Source of the DNA: Hymenoscyphus infarciens
Lineage: Eukaryota; Ascomycota; Leotiomycetes; Helotiales; Helotiaceae
Length of the DNA stretch: 64,000 nt
Direction: 5' to 3'
Assembly: GCA_001414345.1 (NCBI GenBank)
Contig: LLCB01000209.1
Location: forward strand, 1 to 64,000
Translations under genes and position numbers: made by a program
The notes under the pieces: generated by a model
Seen by the model: the letters and a program-made list of their open reading frames with translations, nothing else
The model's database searches: none
What the model was told of the DNA's origin: nothing
Shown: positions 21,640-34,065 of the stretch, piece after piece
Layout of the letters: the number at the start of each line of letters is the position of its first letter
How positions within the stretch are numbered: the stretch's first letter is position 1

Positions 21640-22694
21640 ATGGTAGACTTTGTCGAAATAAATGGTGCTCATTTGGCCTACCGACTTGAAGGCCCGGCAG
21701 CTGCCCCATTATTCATAACGCTGCATGGAGGGAGAGGGTTTGGTTAGTGTTTTTCGTGGATACCCGAAAATCAAAGTATAACAAACTAATTCCTTGTTTT
21801 AGGTGATCATAAGTCTGACTTCAAGGCTTATTATCCTTTGAATGACAAATATCGGGTGCTTTCCTTTGATTTTCGAGGTCATGGCCAGAGCTCCGAAAAT
21901 GGGCCGTACACCTTCAAGCAATTGGTAGATGATATTGACGCAATGAGAATTCATTTTGCCGGTGTAGAAAGCCAAATAGTGCTATGTGGAGGAAGCTTTG
22001 GAGGGTATCTGGCGCAACAGTATGCGATAGAACATCCATCCAAGGTCTCACATCTCATCTTGAGAGGTACAGCGCCTTCATACCATCGTAGGACTACCAA
22101 GCCCCTCTGTTGAACAAACTCTGACAATTCCAAGACGAGGAACATGCAATCAAGACATTAGAAGAGAGGCTGGCACTGGCACCTTGCGCATCGAGAGAGA
22201 TGCTAGTTGGAGGGGTATTCGGAAGCTTCAAGAATAACGAGGAGTTCAGGCTCGTCATGTTCGCTCTAGGCCCTCTGTATAGCGAGTCTTATAAACCCGA
22301 TGCAGCGCTCGAGAAGTGTCTTGAGACGGTATATCGTTCAAAAACACACAGTAGGCCAGATGCTTTGCATATCAGCTACATCAGAATGCTAATATGGAGG
22401 ATAGACGATCTATATTCAGAAAAGGAAAAGTATTTTGATTATCGAGAGAAGCTGCCGGGAATCACAGCGGAAACTCTGGTGATAGTAGGAGAGAAAGATT
22501 GGATTTGTACACCAGGTAAGGAACTTCTGAAGTCTGAAAGAGACCACACTAAGGAAATTCATCCAGATCAATCACGCTTCATCGCCGGTGCTATCCCTAA
22601 GGCGACGCTTGTCGTTTTCCCGGGGGCAAATCATGGAGTGCACCTCGAGAAGAACGCTGAGGTTTTGGAGAAAATCCGGGAGTTTTTGAAGTAG
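21640..22694 (+). CDS. Alpha/beta hydrolase
   Basis: Three exons: 21640-21742, 21803-22087 and 22135-22694, giving 315 residues; introns are 60 and 47 nt. Without the second intron the frame stops at 22111; splicing restores the sequence APSYHHEEHAIKTLEERL. The HGGRG oxyanion motif is at 29-33 and the nucleophile S99 sits in GGSFGG. The acid is probably D in VGEKDWICTP and the base H in PGANHGVHLE, so the catalytic triad is complete. The fold and cap layout resemble proline iminopeptidase or enol-lactonase-type hydrolases (AB hydrolase-1). It has no signal peptide and is probably cytosolic. The substrate is unknown, possibly linked to the divergently transcribed ACS-family transporter. Confidence 0.85.
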
Positions 22695-23142
22695 TTCGAA
22701 CATATGACATGACTGTACTAGAGCCGACGGGATGAGTACCATATCGACTGAAATGTTCTAAACATAAAAAATAAAATAAAAATCATATATAAGTGGCGGA
22801 GGGATGCCGACTGCAGGTGAATTTTAGAGCGTGTCGCTAACTTCGCACCTCAAACCCAAATCCACCCACCCCATCTTTGCAACACCATTTTGGCATCCCA
22901 ATAAACTGCTGTCGGATTAAGTCCGACTCACCGCTAGCAGGACTCGGGCAAGGCTATCTTGACAATGAATCCTAGGCGATGCCTCGAAAAAGAATTGTGG
23001 GATAGGATGTGATGGGGTGGAAGACATCATTAATCGCCATGATGCCGTACAAGTGTACGCACCAAACCATCAACTCAAGATTTGTATTCTCATAGTGTGA
23101 TTCCGTCATTTTTTCCTTCGTTGTTTATATTGAGCTAAGGAA
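22695..23142. other. Intergenic, 5-oxoprolinase promoter region
   Basis: This holds the 3' flank of the hydrolase gene and the 5' flank of the oxoprolinase gene. No additional feature was recognised. Confidence 0.4.
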
Positions 23143-26100
23143 ATGTCTGCCAACACCCCAGATATCAGAATATCCATAGGTAAGTTCTACCACCACTCCT
23201 GGTTTTAGCTTTGTAACCCGGCTGACTTGTCTATGTTATAGATCGTGGAGGAACATTTTGTGACGCCCTCGTTCAAATCGCGGGGCAGAAAGATGTTATC
23301 TTCAAGCTCCTTTCCGAAGATCCCCAAAATTACAAAGATGCGCCCACCGAAGCCATTCGTCGAGCGCTCGAAATCGCAGAAGGGAAACCCATACCAGTAG
23401 GGGAGAAGTTAGATGGCTCGAGAATTGGTTGGTGGAATATATCCAGATTCAAGACATAGGCTCATGCTGGGGGGTAGAATCTTGCCGTATTGGCACAACG
23501 GTCGCGACCAATGCCTTGTTGGAACGAAAGGGAGAGCGGTTTGCGCTACTCACTACAAAGGGAATGAAGGACGTCTGCGAAATTGGGGATCAATCCAGGC
23601 CGGAACTCTTCAACCTCAATATCCGCAAACCCGACGTTCTGTTTTCGAAAGTGGTAGAACTCGACGAGAGAGTGACGGTTGAAGATTACGACATGAACCC
23701 ATACCCAAAAGACTTTTCCGGAGACCTTGCACATGACCCAGAACTGGTCCGGACAGCGAGTGGGGAGGTTATAAGGGTACTGCAGAAGCTCGATGTGGAA
23801 GAAGCCCGAAAAACACTTCTGGAATTACGGGAAGATGGGTACAACTCAGTCGCTATATGTTTTATGCACTCTTACATATTCCCTGACCATGAACTGGAAG
23901 TTCTGTCCATAGCAAAGGAAATTGGCTTCGAGTTTGCTACCGCTTCCTCGTCGATAAGTCCGCACATCAAAATGTTAAGGAGAGGGACTTCAGTATGCTC
24001 CGAGGCATATCTGTATCCAATAATCCGACGTTACGTGGACAACTTCCAATCAGGATTTAAAACCCTACCCCAAAGCGTAGAGTTTATGTGCTCAGATGGT
24101 GGTCTTAGGCAAGCGCAAGAGTTCTCGGGAAACGAGGCACTTCTAAGTGGCCCTGCAGGTGGGGTGGTTGGAATTGCCCGGTCATGTTATGACGATGTGG
24201 AGAAATCTGCTATCATTGGTTTCGATATGGGTGGTACAAGTACCGATATTTCTCGGTACGATGGGAGATATGAACATCTAATGGAAGCCAAGATCGCTGG
24301 CCGGACAATTGCTACCCCAATGCTGTCAATTCAAACTGTTGCAGCTGGAGGTGGCTCGATATTGTTTGCAAGAAATGGACTCTTTGTAGTAGGACCTGAA
24401 AGTGCTGGAGCGCATCCAGGTCCTGCATGCTATCGAAAGGGCGGTCCATTAACGATAACTGATGCCAACCTATTCCTTGGGCGCTTGGTTGTGTCCTCAT
24501 TTCCATCTATATTTGGTCCCGGTGCCGATGAGCCTCTCGATGAGAAGATTGTTCAAGAAAAGTTCCAAGAAATCACCAAAGAGATCAATTCGCAATCCAA
24601 CCAAAATTTGACGCCTGAAGATGTGGCTCTTGGATTCATAAGAATTGCGAATGAGAGTATGAGCAGACCTATCAGAAACGCAACCGAAGCTCGAGGTTTT
24701 GTGCCAGATCAACATAACCTTGTCAGTTTCGGTGGAGCTGGTGGTCAGCATGCAACAGCTATTGCGAGTAACCTTGGGATCAAGAGAGTTCTCATCCACA
24801 AGTATTCGTCTATTCTCTCTGCATATGGAATATCCTTGGCTCAGCTACAGTCTGAGGCATCTGCTCCATATTCAGGCGTCTTCAGTGAGAGTGTACTACC
24901 AGGCATCCGAGAGAAAATCTCAAAGTTACACTCGGAGGTCCGAAATTCCTTGCTGTCTCAAGGAGTCAACGAGTCCTCGATAGCTTTCGAGATCACTTTA
25001 AGCATGAGATATAAAGGTTCCGATACCAATATCGATATCAGGCAACCGGCGGATGATGAATATGGGGAAGCTTTCATTGCCACCCATTTCCGAGAATTTG
25101 CCTTTTTACTTAGTCGAGACATCATTGTTGACGCTGTTAAAGTTCGAGGTATCGGAAGCTCAGATACGGGATCTGAAGTGTCCTCACCTCTCGGGGAATT
25201 AGAGAAAGTACGTACGACTGGTACTCGACCCCTGGCTGCCTCTCAACAGCGTGTATATATCGAAGGATCATGGACCTCAGTGCCCATCCATAAACTCGAG
25301 GATCTTCCAAACCATTCAACAATCGAGGTTTGTCCCTCCACTCCACCTTACCACCTCCTTACCACCGACTAACATCCCAGGGTCCTGCTTTAATCATCGA
25401 CAAAACGCAGACGATATTCGTGGAGCCATTATTCTGTGCTTATTTGGTCACGGATCATGTTATTATTGATCGAGTCGCAGACCAAACAGTTCTCGAATCA
25501 AAACTGGTGGTAGCGACTGCTATTAATCCTATTCAGCTTTCGGTCTTTGGACATCGCTTCGCGTCTATTGCTGAGCAGATGGGGAATACGCTTCAGAGGA
25601 TTTCCATCAGTACTAGTATTAAGGAGAGGCTTGACTTCTCATGTGCTATTTTCTCGCCAGGTATTTAAACCCCCTCGAGGTCATTTGTGTCTCTATCTCC
25701 CAGCCATGGAAGCAATTTTGTCGTATTTCACAGGTATCTTATGCGATTTGGTCTCTCTACGAGATAGCTGATTTCTTTATCTCGGTACAGATGGTTCGCT
25801 CGTTGCCAATGCTCCCCATATCCCAATTCATCTTGGAAGTATGCAATTTGCGATTCAACACCAACATAAATTATGGAATGGGAAGCTTCAAGTTGGAGAT
25901 GTACTATTAACGAACCATCCGGAATGTGGAGGTACGCATCTACCGGATCTGACCGTGATCACACCTGTATTCTTCAAGAACCAACTCGTCTTTTATGTGG
26001 CTTCCCGAGGTCATCATACAGATATTGGTGGCAAGGGAATTACCTCGATGGTTCCAGACTCCAAGGAGCTTTGGGAAGAGGGTGTTAACATCCGGTCGAT

Positions 26101-27253
26101 GAAAATCGTTACTGGTGGTACGCTAATGGAGAACGATATTCGGGCGGCCTTTGATGCTGCTGCAAATTTCCCAGGTTGCAGTGCAACGAGACGTATTGAA
26201 GACAATCTATCCGATCTCAAGGCTCAGATATCTGCGAATCAACGTGGTATCCTACTTTTGAACAAACTCTGCTCCGAGTTCACACTTCCCGTTGTACACA
26301 AATATATGGATGCCATTCAAGGAAACGCTCAAGTAGCAATTGAAAATTACCTACGCGAGATTGCTGTCAAACACCCCGAACCTCTAACAGCAGTGGATTT
26401 CTACGACGATGGCACACCTGTCAAACTCTCCATCGTCATCGATGCCAAACTCGGAACCGCAATTTTCGACTTCACAGGCACCGGTCCCCAAACCCTAGGA
26501 AACATGAACTGCCCAATTTCCATCACCCACTCCGCAGTAATCTACGCTCTCCGGTGCCTCATCAACCTCGAAATCCCCCTCAACCAAGGCTGCCTAAACC
26601 CCATCACTATTATAGTCCCTAAAGGTAGTATCCTCAACCCCACCAGCTCTGTGGCCATTTGCGGCTCCACAATTGCCTCGCAACGTATTACTGATACCAT
26701 ATTCCGGGCATTCGGAGCTTGTGCTGCCAGCCAAGGATGTGCAAATAGTTTCGGTTGGGGCATGGGTGGAAAAGACAGCGTCACAGGAGAAGTCACTAAA
26801 GGCTGGAATTACGGGGAAGCAATCGGGGGCGGTAGTGGTGCAGGACCTGGCTGGGATGGCGCGAATGCTGTTAATGTCCACGCTACCAATACACGAAACA
26901 CCGATCCAGAGGTTATCGAGAAACGCACAGCTGTTCTGGTTAGACAATACTCTATTAGACGAGGGAGTGGGGGAAAGGGAAAGTGGAAAGGGGGTGATGG
27001 AACGATTAGGGAGATTGAAGCAAGGGAGAGGTTGAGATTCAGTATTTTGAGTGAGAGGAGGGTATTTCAACCTTATGGGATGGAGGGGGGCGAGGCGGGG
27101 ACGGTGGGGTTGAATTTGGTGTGGAAGAGGAATGGGGAGGGGACGTTGGATAGGATAAGTCTTGGGGGGAAGGCGGTGGTGGAGTTGGATGTTGGGGAGA
27201 TTATTCAGATTAATACTCCGGGTGGTGGAGGGTGGGGGAAGATTGATAATTAG
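23143..27253 (+). CDS. OXP1: 5-oxoprolinase (ATP-hydrolysing)
   Basis: Five exons join in phase to 1271 residues, the usual eukaryotic length: 23143-23179, 23242-23427, 23478-25327, 25381-25660 and 25791-27253. The enzyme opens 5-oxo-L-proline to L-glutamate with ATP in the gamma-glutamyl (glutathione) cycle, in the cytosol. The N-terminal hydantoinase-A half has the ATP-binding DRGGTFCDAL (13-22), the RIGTTVATNALLERKGE block and GFDMGGTSTDISRY. The C-terminal hydantoinase-B half has NHPECGGTHLPDLTVITPVF and the glycine-rich end TPGGGGWG. Skipping intron 2 (23428-23477) would break the frame; splicing yields the conserved SRIESCRIGTTVATNA sequence. Intron 4 (130 nt) is the longest. No lesion was found. 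Confidence 0.95.
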
Positions 27254-27476
27254 AAACTGGTTACTCTCCGCGTCAAATGGATGTTAACACATGATTCATC
27301 CTTTTTCTATTTCAAGATATGGACCTATGCGCGGATATTATTGACGATTGCTGAAAGAAATGTATATAATGTGGTGAGAGGAATCCTGAAATGATACGTA
27401 TTTTAATACTAGTGTGCTTGAAAATACGACAATGTGACATTGTGAACCATGAAAGACAAAACAATCCAACACTTAC
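27254..27476. other. Convergent intergenic region
   Basis: This is a short 3' flank between the oxoprolinase gene (plus) and the ankyrin pseudogene (minus). No gene is seen. Confidence 0.4.
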
Positions 27477-28640
27477 TCACTCCTCAAATCCTAAAATCTC
27501 AACTGCGTTATTTTTCAATTCACATCTCAGACTCGACAACTGTTCTGCTCGCTCTAAAAGACTAGTGGCATGCATGAGTGGATACAGCCCATCGACAACA
27601 ACCTGAGCGGTCTTGATACCAGACCAAAGTCTCACATCCTGTTCCCCGGTTTGAAAAGAGTTTTCTTCAATCTTGGGCTGTTCAGTGAAACGTTCAACCA
27701 GTAACCAATGAATGATTCCCGGGAAGTTGTTTGCAGTATCGAGCGCACTACATGTTACCCCGTCTCGTAAGGTAAGAATATTAGCGCCAGCCCGTACAAG
27801 ATATCTCACGGACGTGAGCCGACCGCTAGCTAGTAAAGGCTGTAATGAGTGGTGTTCCATGGAAGTTGCCTCCAAGTTCTATATTGCCTCCATTGCAAAA
27901 CTAAATGTCAAGAATGTCGATACGGCCGGCTCGACTTGCTTGACTCAACGGAGTGGGCTCTGGGTTTTGCCTTGAATTGTTGAGGTCGTATTCCCCTATT
28001 ACCATGTGAATGGGAATACATCTCGCGACCATTTTGAGTCTCTTTAAATCCCAGGTCGCGAATTCTTTTCCGAAAAGCAGGAATGGACAACGAGCAAAGT
28101 CGAGACCTAAGTTGCACAGTAAAGGTAAGAGCATTGAACTGGCTCTAGCATTTCTAAAAGCTCTTTCTACAACGTTGAGCCGGCCGTTGCTTTCCTTTTT
28201 ATAGGGAAAGAGGCCTTTGAAGTAGAGAAATTCAAATGTGGACGGACTCGGACATGCTGCAGGAAAGAGACTGTTGCCCCTGTGGTCGAGAAAAGAACTT
28301 GCCCAATTTAACAGTAATTCCAATAACCCAGCAGAAGCATTCTTGCAACTCCGAATAGTTAAAAAGGCTGCTGTGCTTCCTCCTTCAACGTGCGCGAAGG
28401 TGTTGGAACCCTTTTGAAGCAGAAGATCAGAACCACTAACTCTCGTGAATCTCCATTTGCTGCAATATGGAGGGGCAATATTCATTTACGACCTCCGTAC
28501 TAGCACCATTCTTTAGCAGTATTTTCGCCAGCTCGAAGCTGCTCTTAAAACAAGCAATGTGGAATGCAGTCTCGGTAATCTCGCATGTAGTGACAGTAGA
28601 TTTGTGAAGGTGATCAAAAAGCTACCAATTCCAATCGAGT
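27477..28640 (-). pseudogene. Ankyrin-repeat protein, degenerate
   Basis: Ankyrin-like pieces in several frames run along the minus strand. TAFHIACFKSSFELAKILLKNG lies at about 28490-28580, PLSQASRAGRIDILDI ends at a stop at 27905, and SGRLTSVRYLVRAGANILT...DTANNFPGIIHWLL lies at about 27690-27840. An in-frame TAG and at least two frame changes separate them. The repeats also diverge from the consensus (few TPLHxAA signatures). Its left neighbour is the intact oxoprolinase gene and its right side runs into AT-rich relic DNA at 28790. Fungal ankyrin arrays are often the C-terminal sensor of STAND proteins, but no NTPase domain is visible here. This is probably a dead fragment. Confidence 0.6.
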
Positions 28641-28789
28641 TTTGTTTCTTCGATCCTCATGTCCATCAATCGCGTTTCAGCACCTCCATTGACATGGGTA
28701 AGTGACCCAAATGCTGTGGGTAGGTACTAGGGATGGGTTGTGAGAAAGAGCTTCATCAGGATCGAAAGATACTAATAAATCAATCAATA

Positions 28790-29470
28790 AGCGGCTCTCG
28801 ATATAAATCGATACTCTTTTGCTTTATTATCATTAGTACGATATATCGTCAGTAGAAAAGAGACGAATATCGATATATGTTAGCTTTTTTAAGCTAGTAG
28901 CTCTATATAGTAAATGTTTATTATATAATATTATCTACTCTTTGTTTTTATAAGCTATTCTTCTCTAATACAAAACTACTATCCTTATTACTTTAGAGTA
29001 GTAACGTTTAAAGAGTTAAGTAAGTAGTTGTATCATTGTACTTCATCAAAAAAAGATATATATTAGCACTAAAAGTAAAGCCGATGGATTCTTAGTATAG
29101 GTTTACTATTTCATAATTATCTATTCTAACATATTATTAATGGGCTTCTACTTGATGAAATATTACTAGAGACTACTCTAATATTAAATCAATACTATCA
29201 ACGCCTAAGTCTAGCTATAAGCACGCTGTTATTATATCAAATGTTTTGATAGAAGTTTAGAATTTAAAGGAAAAATATATTATTAATTTATTTAATTAAG
29301 TATACTAGAAATATTCTTAGAAAGATTACTTATAAAGCTAATTAGGAAACAAATCTAGTTTATAGCCTATTGTTGTGTAGCGATATACACGGGACAGAAT
29401 AGATAGTTGAGTTTTGCAAATTAGAGATAATAATTAACTATTTTTTATACTAGTAAAAATAGAAAACTGT
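28790..29470. repeat. AT-rich relic DNA
   Basis: This is TA-rich, stop-rich sequence with sharp composition borders and no coding capacity. A GGGACAGAATA string at about 29392 matches the end of the TA-flanked element at 48093-48761, but no partner terminus was found. Confidence 0.6.
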
Positions 29471-30457
29471 CCAAAGTGTAAGACATCTGAACGCAACTAC
29501 TATTTGCCAATCCCCAGAGGAAGAATGTAAAGAGTGAATGTGAGGCACTGTTGTGTATTCAAAATTTCTTGCAGAAGGAGGAGAATCACGTGGCCCTCGC
29601 CACGTAGAATACTCCAAGAGCTGTCCCGAGGTCATCCCTTCAAGTCCACAGTTACAGATGATACTCTAAAACTTATATTAAAACATTAATATTAAGATCA
29701 TGTTATTTGAAATCTATTATAAGAATCAAGATTCCCAATCACGATGATCTTTTCACCGCCAGAAAAGCCACGCCACTCAATACAATGTTACACTTTTCAA
29801 TATACCGCTTATCCCCCAATACAAGCTGAACAATTCCCAATACTTCATATTTTCCTCTCCATACAGCACTAAGTCCTCGCTATTGACGAGAACGACTCGG
29901 AATCACGTCAGACGACCGATATCCCGCAGCCAAAAATCTGCAAGTGAGATGTAAAAACCCTGTTGTTCGGGCCTTTTGAAAGGTGTTGGGGGCCATTGGG
30001 GTCCCTTTGCGGCTCTGGAAAATTCAGATCATTGGCGTAAGAATCAAGCTGAGAGGCACGGTAAGCAGACTAGAGGACTTAGTAACGAGGCAAATCCACA
30101 CCGCGTGAGATGGTCTGACAAAAGTTGGAGGAGTATATAGGAGATCTTGGTTTCCGTTGAAGATCTGTTATCCGTTTTGCGAAGATTTGAGGTCTTGATT
30201 GGAGTTACGTCCCCTATTTGCACTATCCCCTACTTTAAGCGAAGCATTTGAGGGTTACACCACGGAGATAACATATACTGGACTGTGGGAACAAAGGTTA
30301 GCGAGCCCTGTCTTCTCATTGCTTACTCCCTTGAAAGTTCTGACTAATGTTTTTTCTCTTCAGACCTGTATCCCAAAACACAACGTAACGATGAGAGTAG
30401 TGATATGGCAATGCGTAAGCGACATCTCTAATTCTCAACGAGGGCCTCACTAAGCCA
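29471..30457. other. Intergenic, possible first exons of a small gene
   Basis: An open frame at 30199-30344 ends at a plausible GTTAGC donor, followed by a pyrimidine-rich CTCTTCAG acceptor at about 30363. I could not build a continuous chain into the cysteine-rich stretch that follows, so no CDS is called. Confidence 0.3.
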
Positions 30458-30587
30458 GCTCTCTCAGTGCAAATGCCAGGCAAACTGGATGCAGATAAAC
30501 AAACACCCCCGATGCGTCAAGTGCGACGAGTCTCAATGCAACGAGTGTGATATCCAATATACCGTCGTGAGGGAGCAAAAGAAATAG
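30458..30587 (+). other. Cysteine-rich ORF fragment, zinc-knuckle-like
   Basis: One frame reads LSQCKCQANWMQINKHPRC, then VKCDESQCNECD, and ends in QYTVVREQKK with a stop at 30585-30587. Seven cysteines in the pattern CxC...CxxC...CxxC suggest a small zinc-binding module like those of uncharacterised fungal RanBP2-type or treble-clef proteins. Upstream exons are uncertain, so only the fragment is recorded. It may be the last exon of a small gene starting near 30200. Confidence 0.35.
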
Positions 30588-31664
30588 ATTAGAGGGGATT
30601 GGTTTCTTTCAAAGAATGCAGGGAAAGCAACTGAATTGCTCGGATATAAAATTTCATGTTTTGAAAACTCTCGGGATGCGATCATACGAATGGGGTTCAT
30701 TTTCGGAATTTGTGCTAGATGTGGAGGAGGGAGGTGGAGGATATTACGAATCACGATTTACGACAACTCGACTCTGTCAAGAACATATCAATCTACATAT
30801 ATTGACATCAAATGGAAGTTTCAATAACTATAGCACCCGGGTATGCCCGCCATTTCCAAACTGAAAGTCATGTGTCCACCCAATCCCACGGAGCCACACA
30901 TTCTTTCATCCGTTCCATCCTGATAGTAATGAAATTATCTCATAAGAGATACAAGGAAAATTTTTTATCTCTACTGGAACGTAATTTTGGTATTGGCACA
31001 TAAGTTCCATTTCCATTTCCATTCCCAAGCGTCTTAAACTCCCTGGTGCCTTTTAGAAATTGAAGATTAAGGTCCAATGCTATTTCTCGTGACACTTGCC
31101 AGCAACTGAAGATTGGAGTGTAACGAAGATAATTTGGGAAGGCACCTCGCCGAAGCTAATGATTTGTGTAAAGTCGAAGACTTCTTAGCTATTATCGCCC
31201 TCCCCTTCTCCGTCTCGCAAACCGCAGCAGAGACGATGGCCTTAACGGACGCCTACTAATGATTGTCTTCAAAGCTTCCTCCTATTCTCCCTTGTTAATC
31301 TGGCTATGCTCATTGGTAAGGAGTAAATCAAGCAACAATCACAATACGAAGGACCATCCGTTCAATTATTTCAGGTCAATTCATCTACAAACTATTTCGA
31401 TGTGGCCGGCCAATTCTGACGATTGATCCTCGCCCCGGCAAATCTCGAGAACATCGTTCCCCATGTGCCATTCCGGCCTCAGTAATTTTTTAATCCTACA
31501 TTCATACATGATCGTAAAGTCATTTTCGCTGACCGCTGAAAACGCCTTTAATATGATGGACCCCTCCCCTCGAAAAACGCCAATTTTTAATTTTGATGAC
31601 ATCAAAACTCCTCCCCAAACAAAACGCCCTCGCTGAAGAATCCAATATGCACCAAATTCAAAGT
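30588..31664. other. Intergenic, no gene recognised
   Basis: Only short ORFs on both strands are present. The last 300 bases should hold the 3' UTR of Arp8. Confidence 0.35.
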
Positions 31665-34065
31665 TTACCAATTCCAAAGGACCTTGTTATGTAGAGCTCG
31701 GTGGCCATGTCTCTCATACTCCAACGGTGTGACCCAACTCTCGTGTGTCTGGAAACGGCCAAAGATACTAGCACCCTTCCAAATAACGACTTGACCATCC
31801 ATCTCTCTCGGACTAACACCAACCAGAATCTTGTCAGCAAGATCGGGTCTCTTAGCTCGAAGTCTCTTCTCCAGGAACGGGCCGAATCCAGGGGTCTTCG
31901 CGCCACCACCAATTAACATGATTCCACCAAAGAAGTCCTTCACTTTCTTGTCCTCTCCAGCTGCACCCTTGACTGCGTTTGTGATACTGGTGATGATAGC
32001 GGTATCGAGCGGCGCAATTGGAAGAACCGAATCACGCTCGATGGCGATATCCTTGCGAGTACGTTGATTTTGGTCGACGAACATGCCCGCAGGTGGGTTA
32101 GGCGTGCCGACATTGCGTTCAGGAGAACCACCATTCGTGCCATTAGCACCAAAGACGAACGGAACGGGTGTATTGGCGCCTTCTGGAGCAGGTGAAGCGG
32201 CCGCAGACGTGACTCGTGATGTGCCGTTTGCCTCGCTCTCCATTCGAGAAAGAGAATTGAGAGGGTTTGCTTTCTCCTTGGATGGTGTAGCAAGTTCGAT
32301 GTTTCCGTTGCCGCTCATGGAGATGCCAGTTGCGTTCGTAGCAAGTGAGGGCCTAATAGAGGTCAAGATCTCCAATTGAGCTTTAGAGGTTGGGTCATCC
32401 GGCTCATCGGGATCATAAGCATTGTATGAGCGATCGATAAGTGTATGACGTCCTTCAAGCTTTTCGCTGTTATCGAAGATAGACGGGTCAACGAATCCCA
32501 TAGGAGCGAGGAAAGTCTCATCGTAACTCTTGAAGGAATACTTGCGAGTATCTTGATTCGGAGCGCGAAGGTGGAACTCGTGGGGTGCCGCAGCAATGCT
32601 CGTTAAGTTGAGTGTACAGTGCTCCTTCTTCATTTCCTCGGCAAGCAAGAAATCATGGCGTCTTGCAAGATTCATGTCGGCATAGGGAAAATGGTCATGA
32701 AGCATCATCTTGATAAAGGTTTGAGTGACGTCGTTTCCGCCGTACTTCAGGTTGATGCGGGAATCTTCAATGCACATGCCATCTTCGACGCAACAAATGG
32801 AGGTCTTTTGAGCGCCGACATCAACAATGCAAGCAGTTGAATAACCTGCGCCGTACGTTGCCGCCAAGCTTTCCTGGATGAAGCAAACCTGCTTGAATTC
32901 GGCAACGGTCAAACACCAATCAAGGAGGTGCTGAACATAGGCTTTGTCATAGAGATCAGGAATGACAACAACACAATGATACTGTTCCCAGCTGCTCATA
33001 AGCTCCAATCCAAGTTCCTTCTTCAGAGCAGACTCGAGAACAGTCGTGAAGTCATCCACCAAATGCTCTTGACTAGTGTAGTCCTTCTCATGTAGCCATC
33101 CGTGTTGGATCGGATAATAAATTCGGAATTCTGGGTCCGAGCCTTCTGGCACACGTAAAGCCTCCATGCCGGTAAAGCATGCTGCTACGGAATCGTCTTC
33201 GAGAGTCTTGACGTCTGTCCACTCGACCCGAATGGGATCATTATGTTCCTTGATAACCTCGTGGGTGGCGCGTTTGTTGAAGTTGATGACTAGCTCCTTC
33301 GAATTAGGCAAAACTCGGAGCTTGTTCGCCCGCATCTCCAGCTTCAATTCACTCGACAGCTTCGCAAACTTCTTTGAGAACTCCTCGCCAAACATTTCCT
33401 CTGGACTGGCATCCTTCGCGCGCTTTGGAATTGGCTTGCGCCTTGCCTCTCCTGCGGCGAGCTTACATTTCACAGCGAGCACCATAGGAATTGTCTTGGG
33501 GAGAGCGTCGCTGGCAAAGCCAATTCGAAGGTTCTGACTGCCTGGGTGTATGACGATTATCTTGGAAGTGTCGATACCATCATTCATTCCTCCATCCTCA
33601 TCCTCCTGGTCTTCCGTAAGGGTTGGGACTGGTACGTCGGTATTTCCTGTTCGCGAGAGGGCTCGGTCTCGGTCCTTCGCATTGCGGATCATTCTGTCGC
33701 GGTTGGCCTCATTTTGGAGTCGGACTGGGAGAATCTGATCGTCCCTCTTCATGTACTCGCTATTCGCACACACATAGTTAGCTTCAAATCTCAAATGAGG
33801 GGAGGGGCGGCAGCGGGGCGCTTGGTTTGTCGCGTCGCAGAGCTCTCGCACAAGCTGGATTGAAGATGGGAAGTGTCGCACTTACGTGTAGTAATTCTTC
33901 TGATTGATCATGGGGACATCCGGCCATGAGGTCTGCTTCATTCCGTTGTCCGTCCGCGCAAGCCCTATAAGAATGCCATTAGCTTGGATCAACCAGATCA
34001 TCGTCGAATTGAAGCTCCCTACCCTCTTCGCGCAGAAGCGCCTTCCCTGACTTCTTGCCCACCAT
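31665..34065 (-). CDS. ARP8: Actin-related protein Arp8, INO80 complex subunit
   Basis: Three exons join in phase to 738 residues: 34023-34065, 33886-33964 and 31665-33759; introns are 58 and 126 nt. The start MVGKKSGKALLREEG followed by SWPDVPMINQKNYYTEYMKRDDQ is the conserved fungal Arp8 N-terminus. The actin fold includes IIVIHPGSQNLRIGFASDA, the Arp8-type insertions, VDVGAQKTSICCVEDG, and IMLIGGGAKTPGFGPFLEKR. A disordered Ser/Pro/Asn-rich insertion lies at about 540-610. In INO80, Arp8 with Arp4 and actin forms the extranucleosomal DNA-binding module on the HSA region and acts in nucleosome sliding in the nucleus. The frame is open upstream to 34380 with a poly-proline run, so a longer N-terminus (ATG at 34300) is possible. 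Confidence 0.95.

Noticed and set aside
29385..29400. Second copy of the 669-bp TA-flanked element (GGGACAGAATA)
   Set aside because: Only about 11 bases match and no inverted partner exists within 1 kb, so it is at most a relic end.
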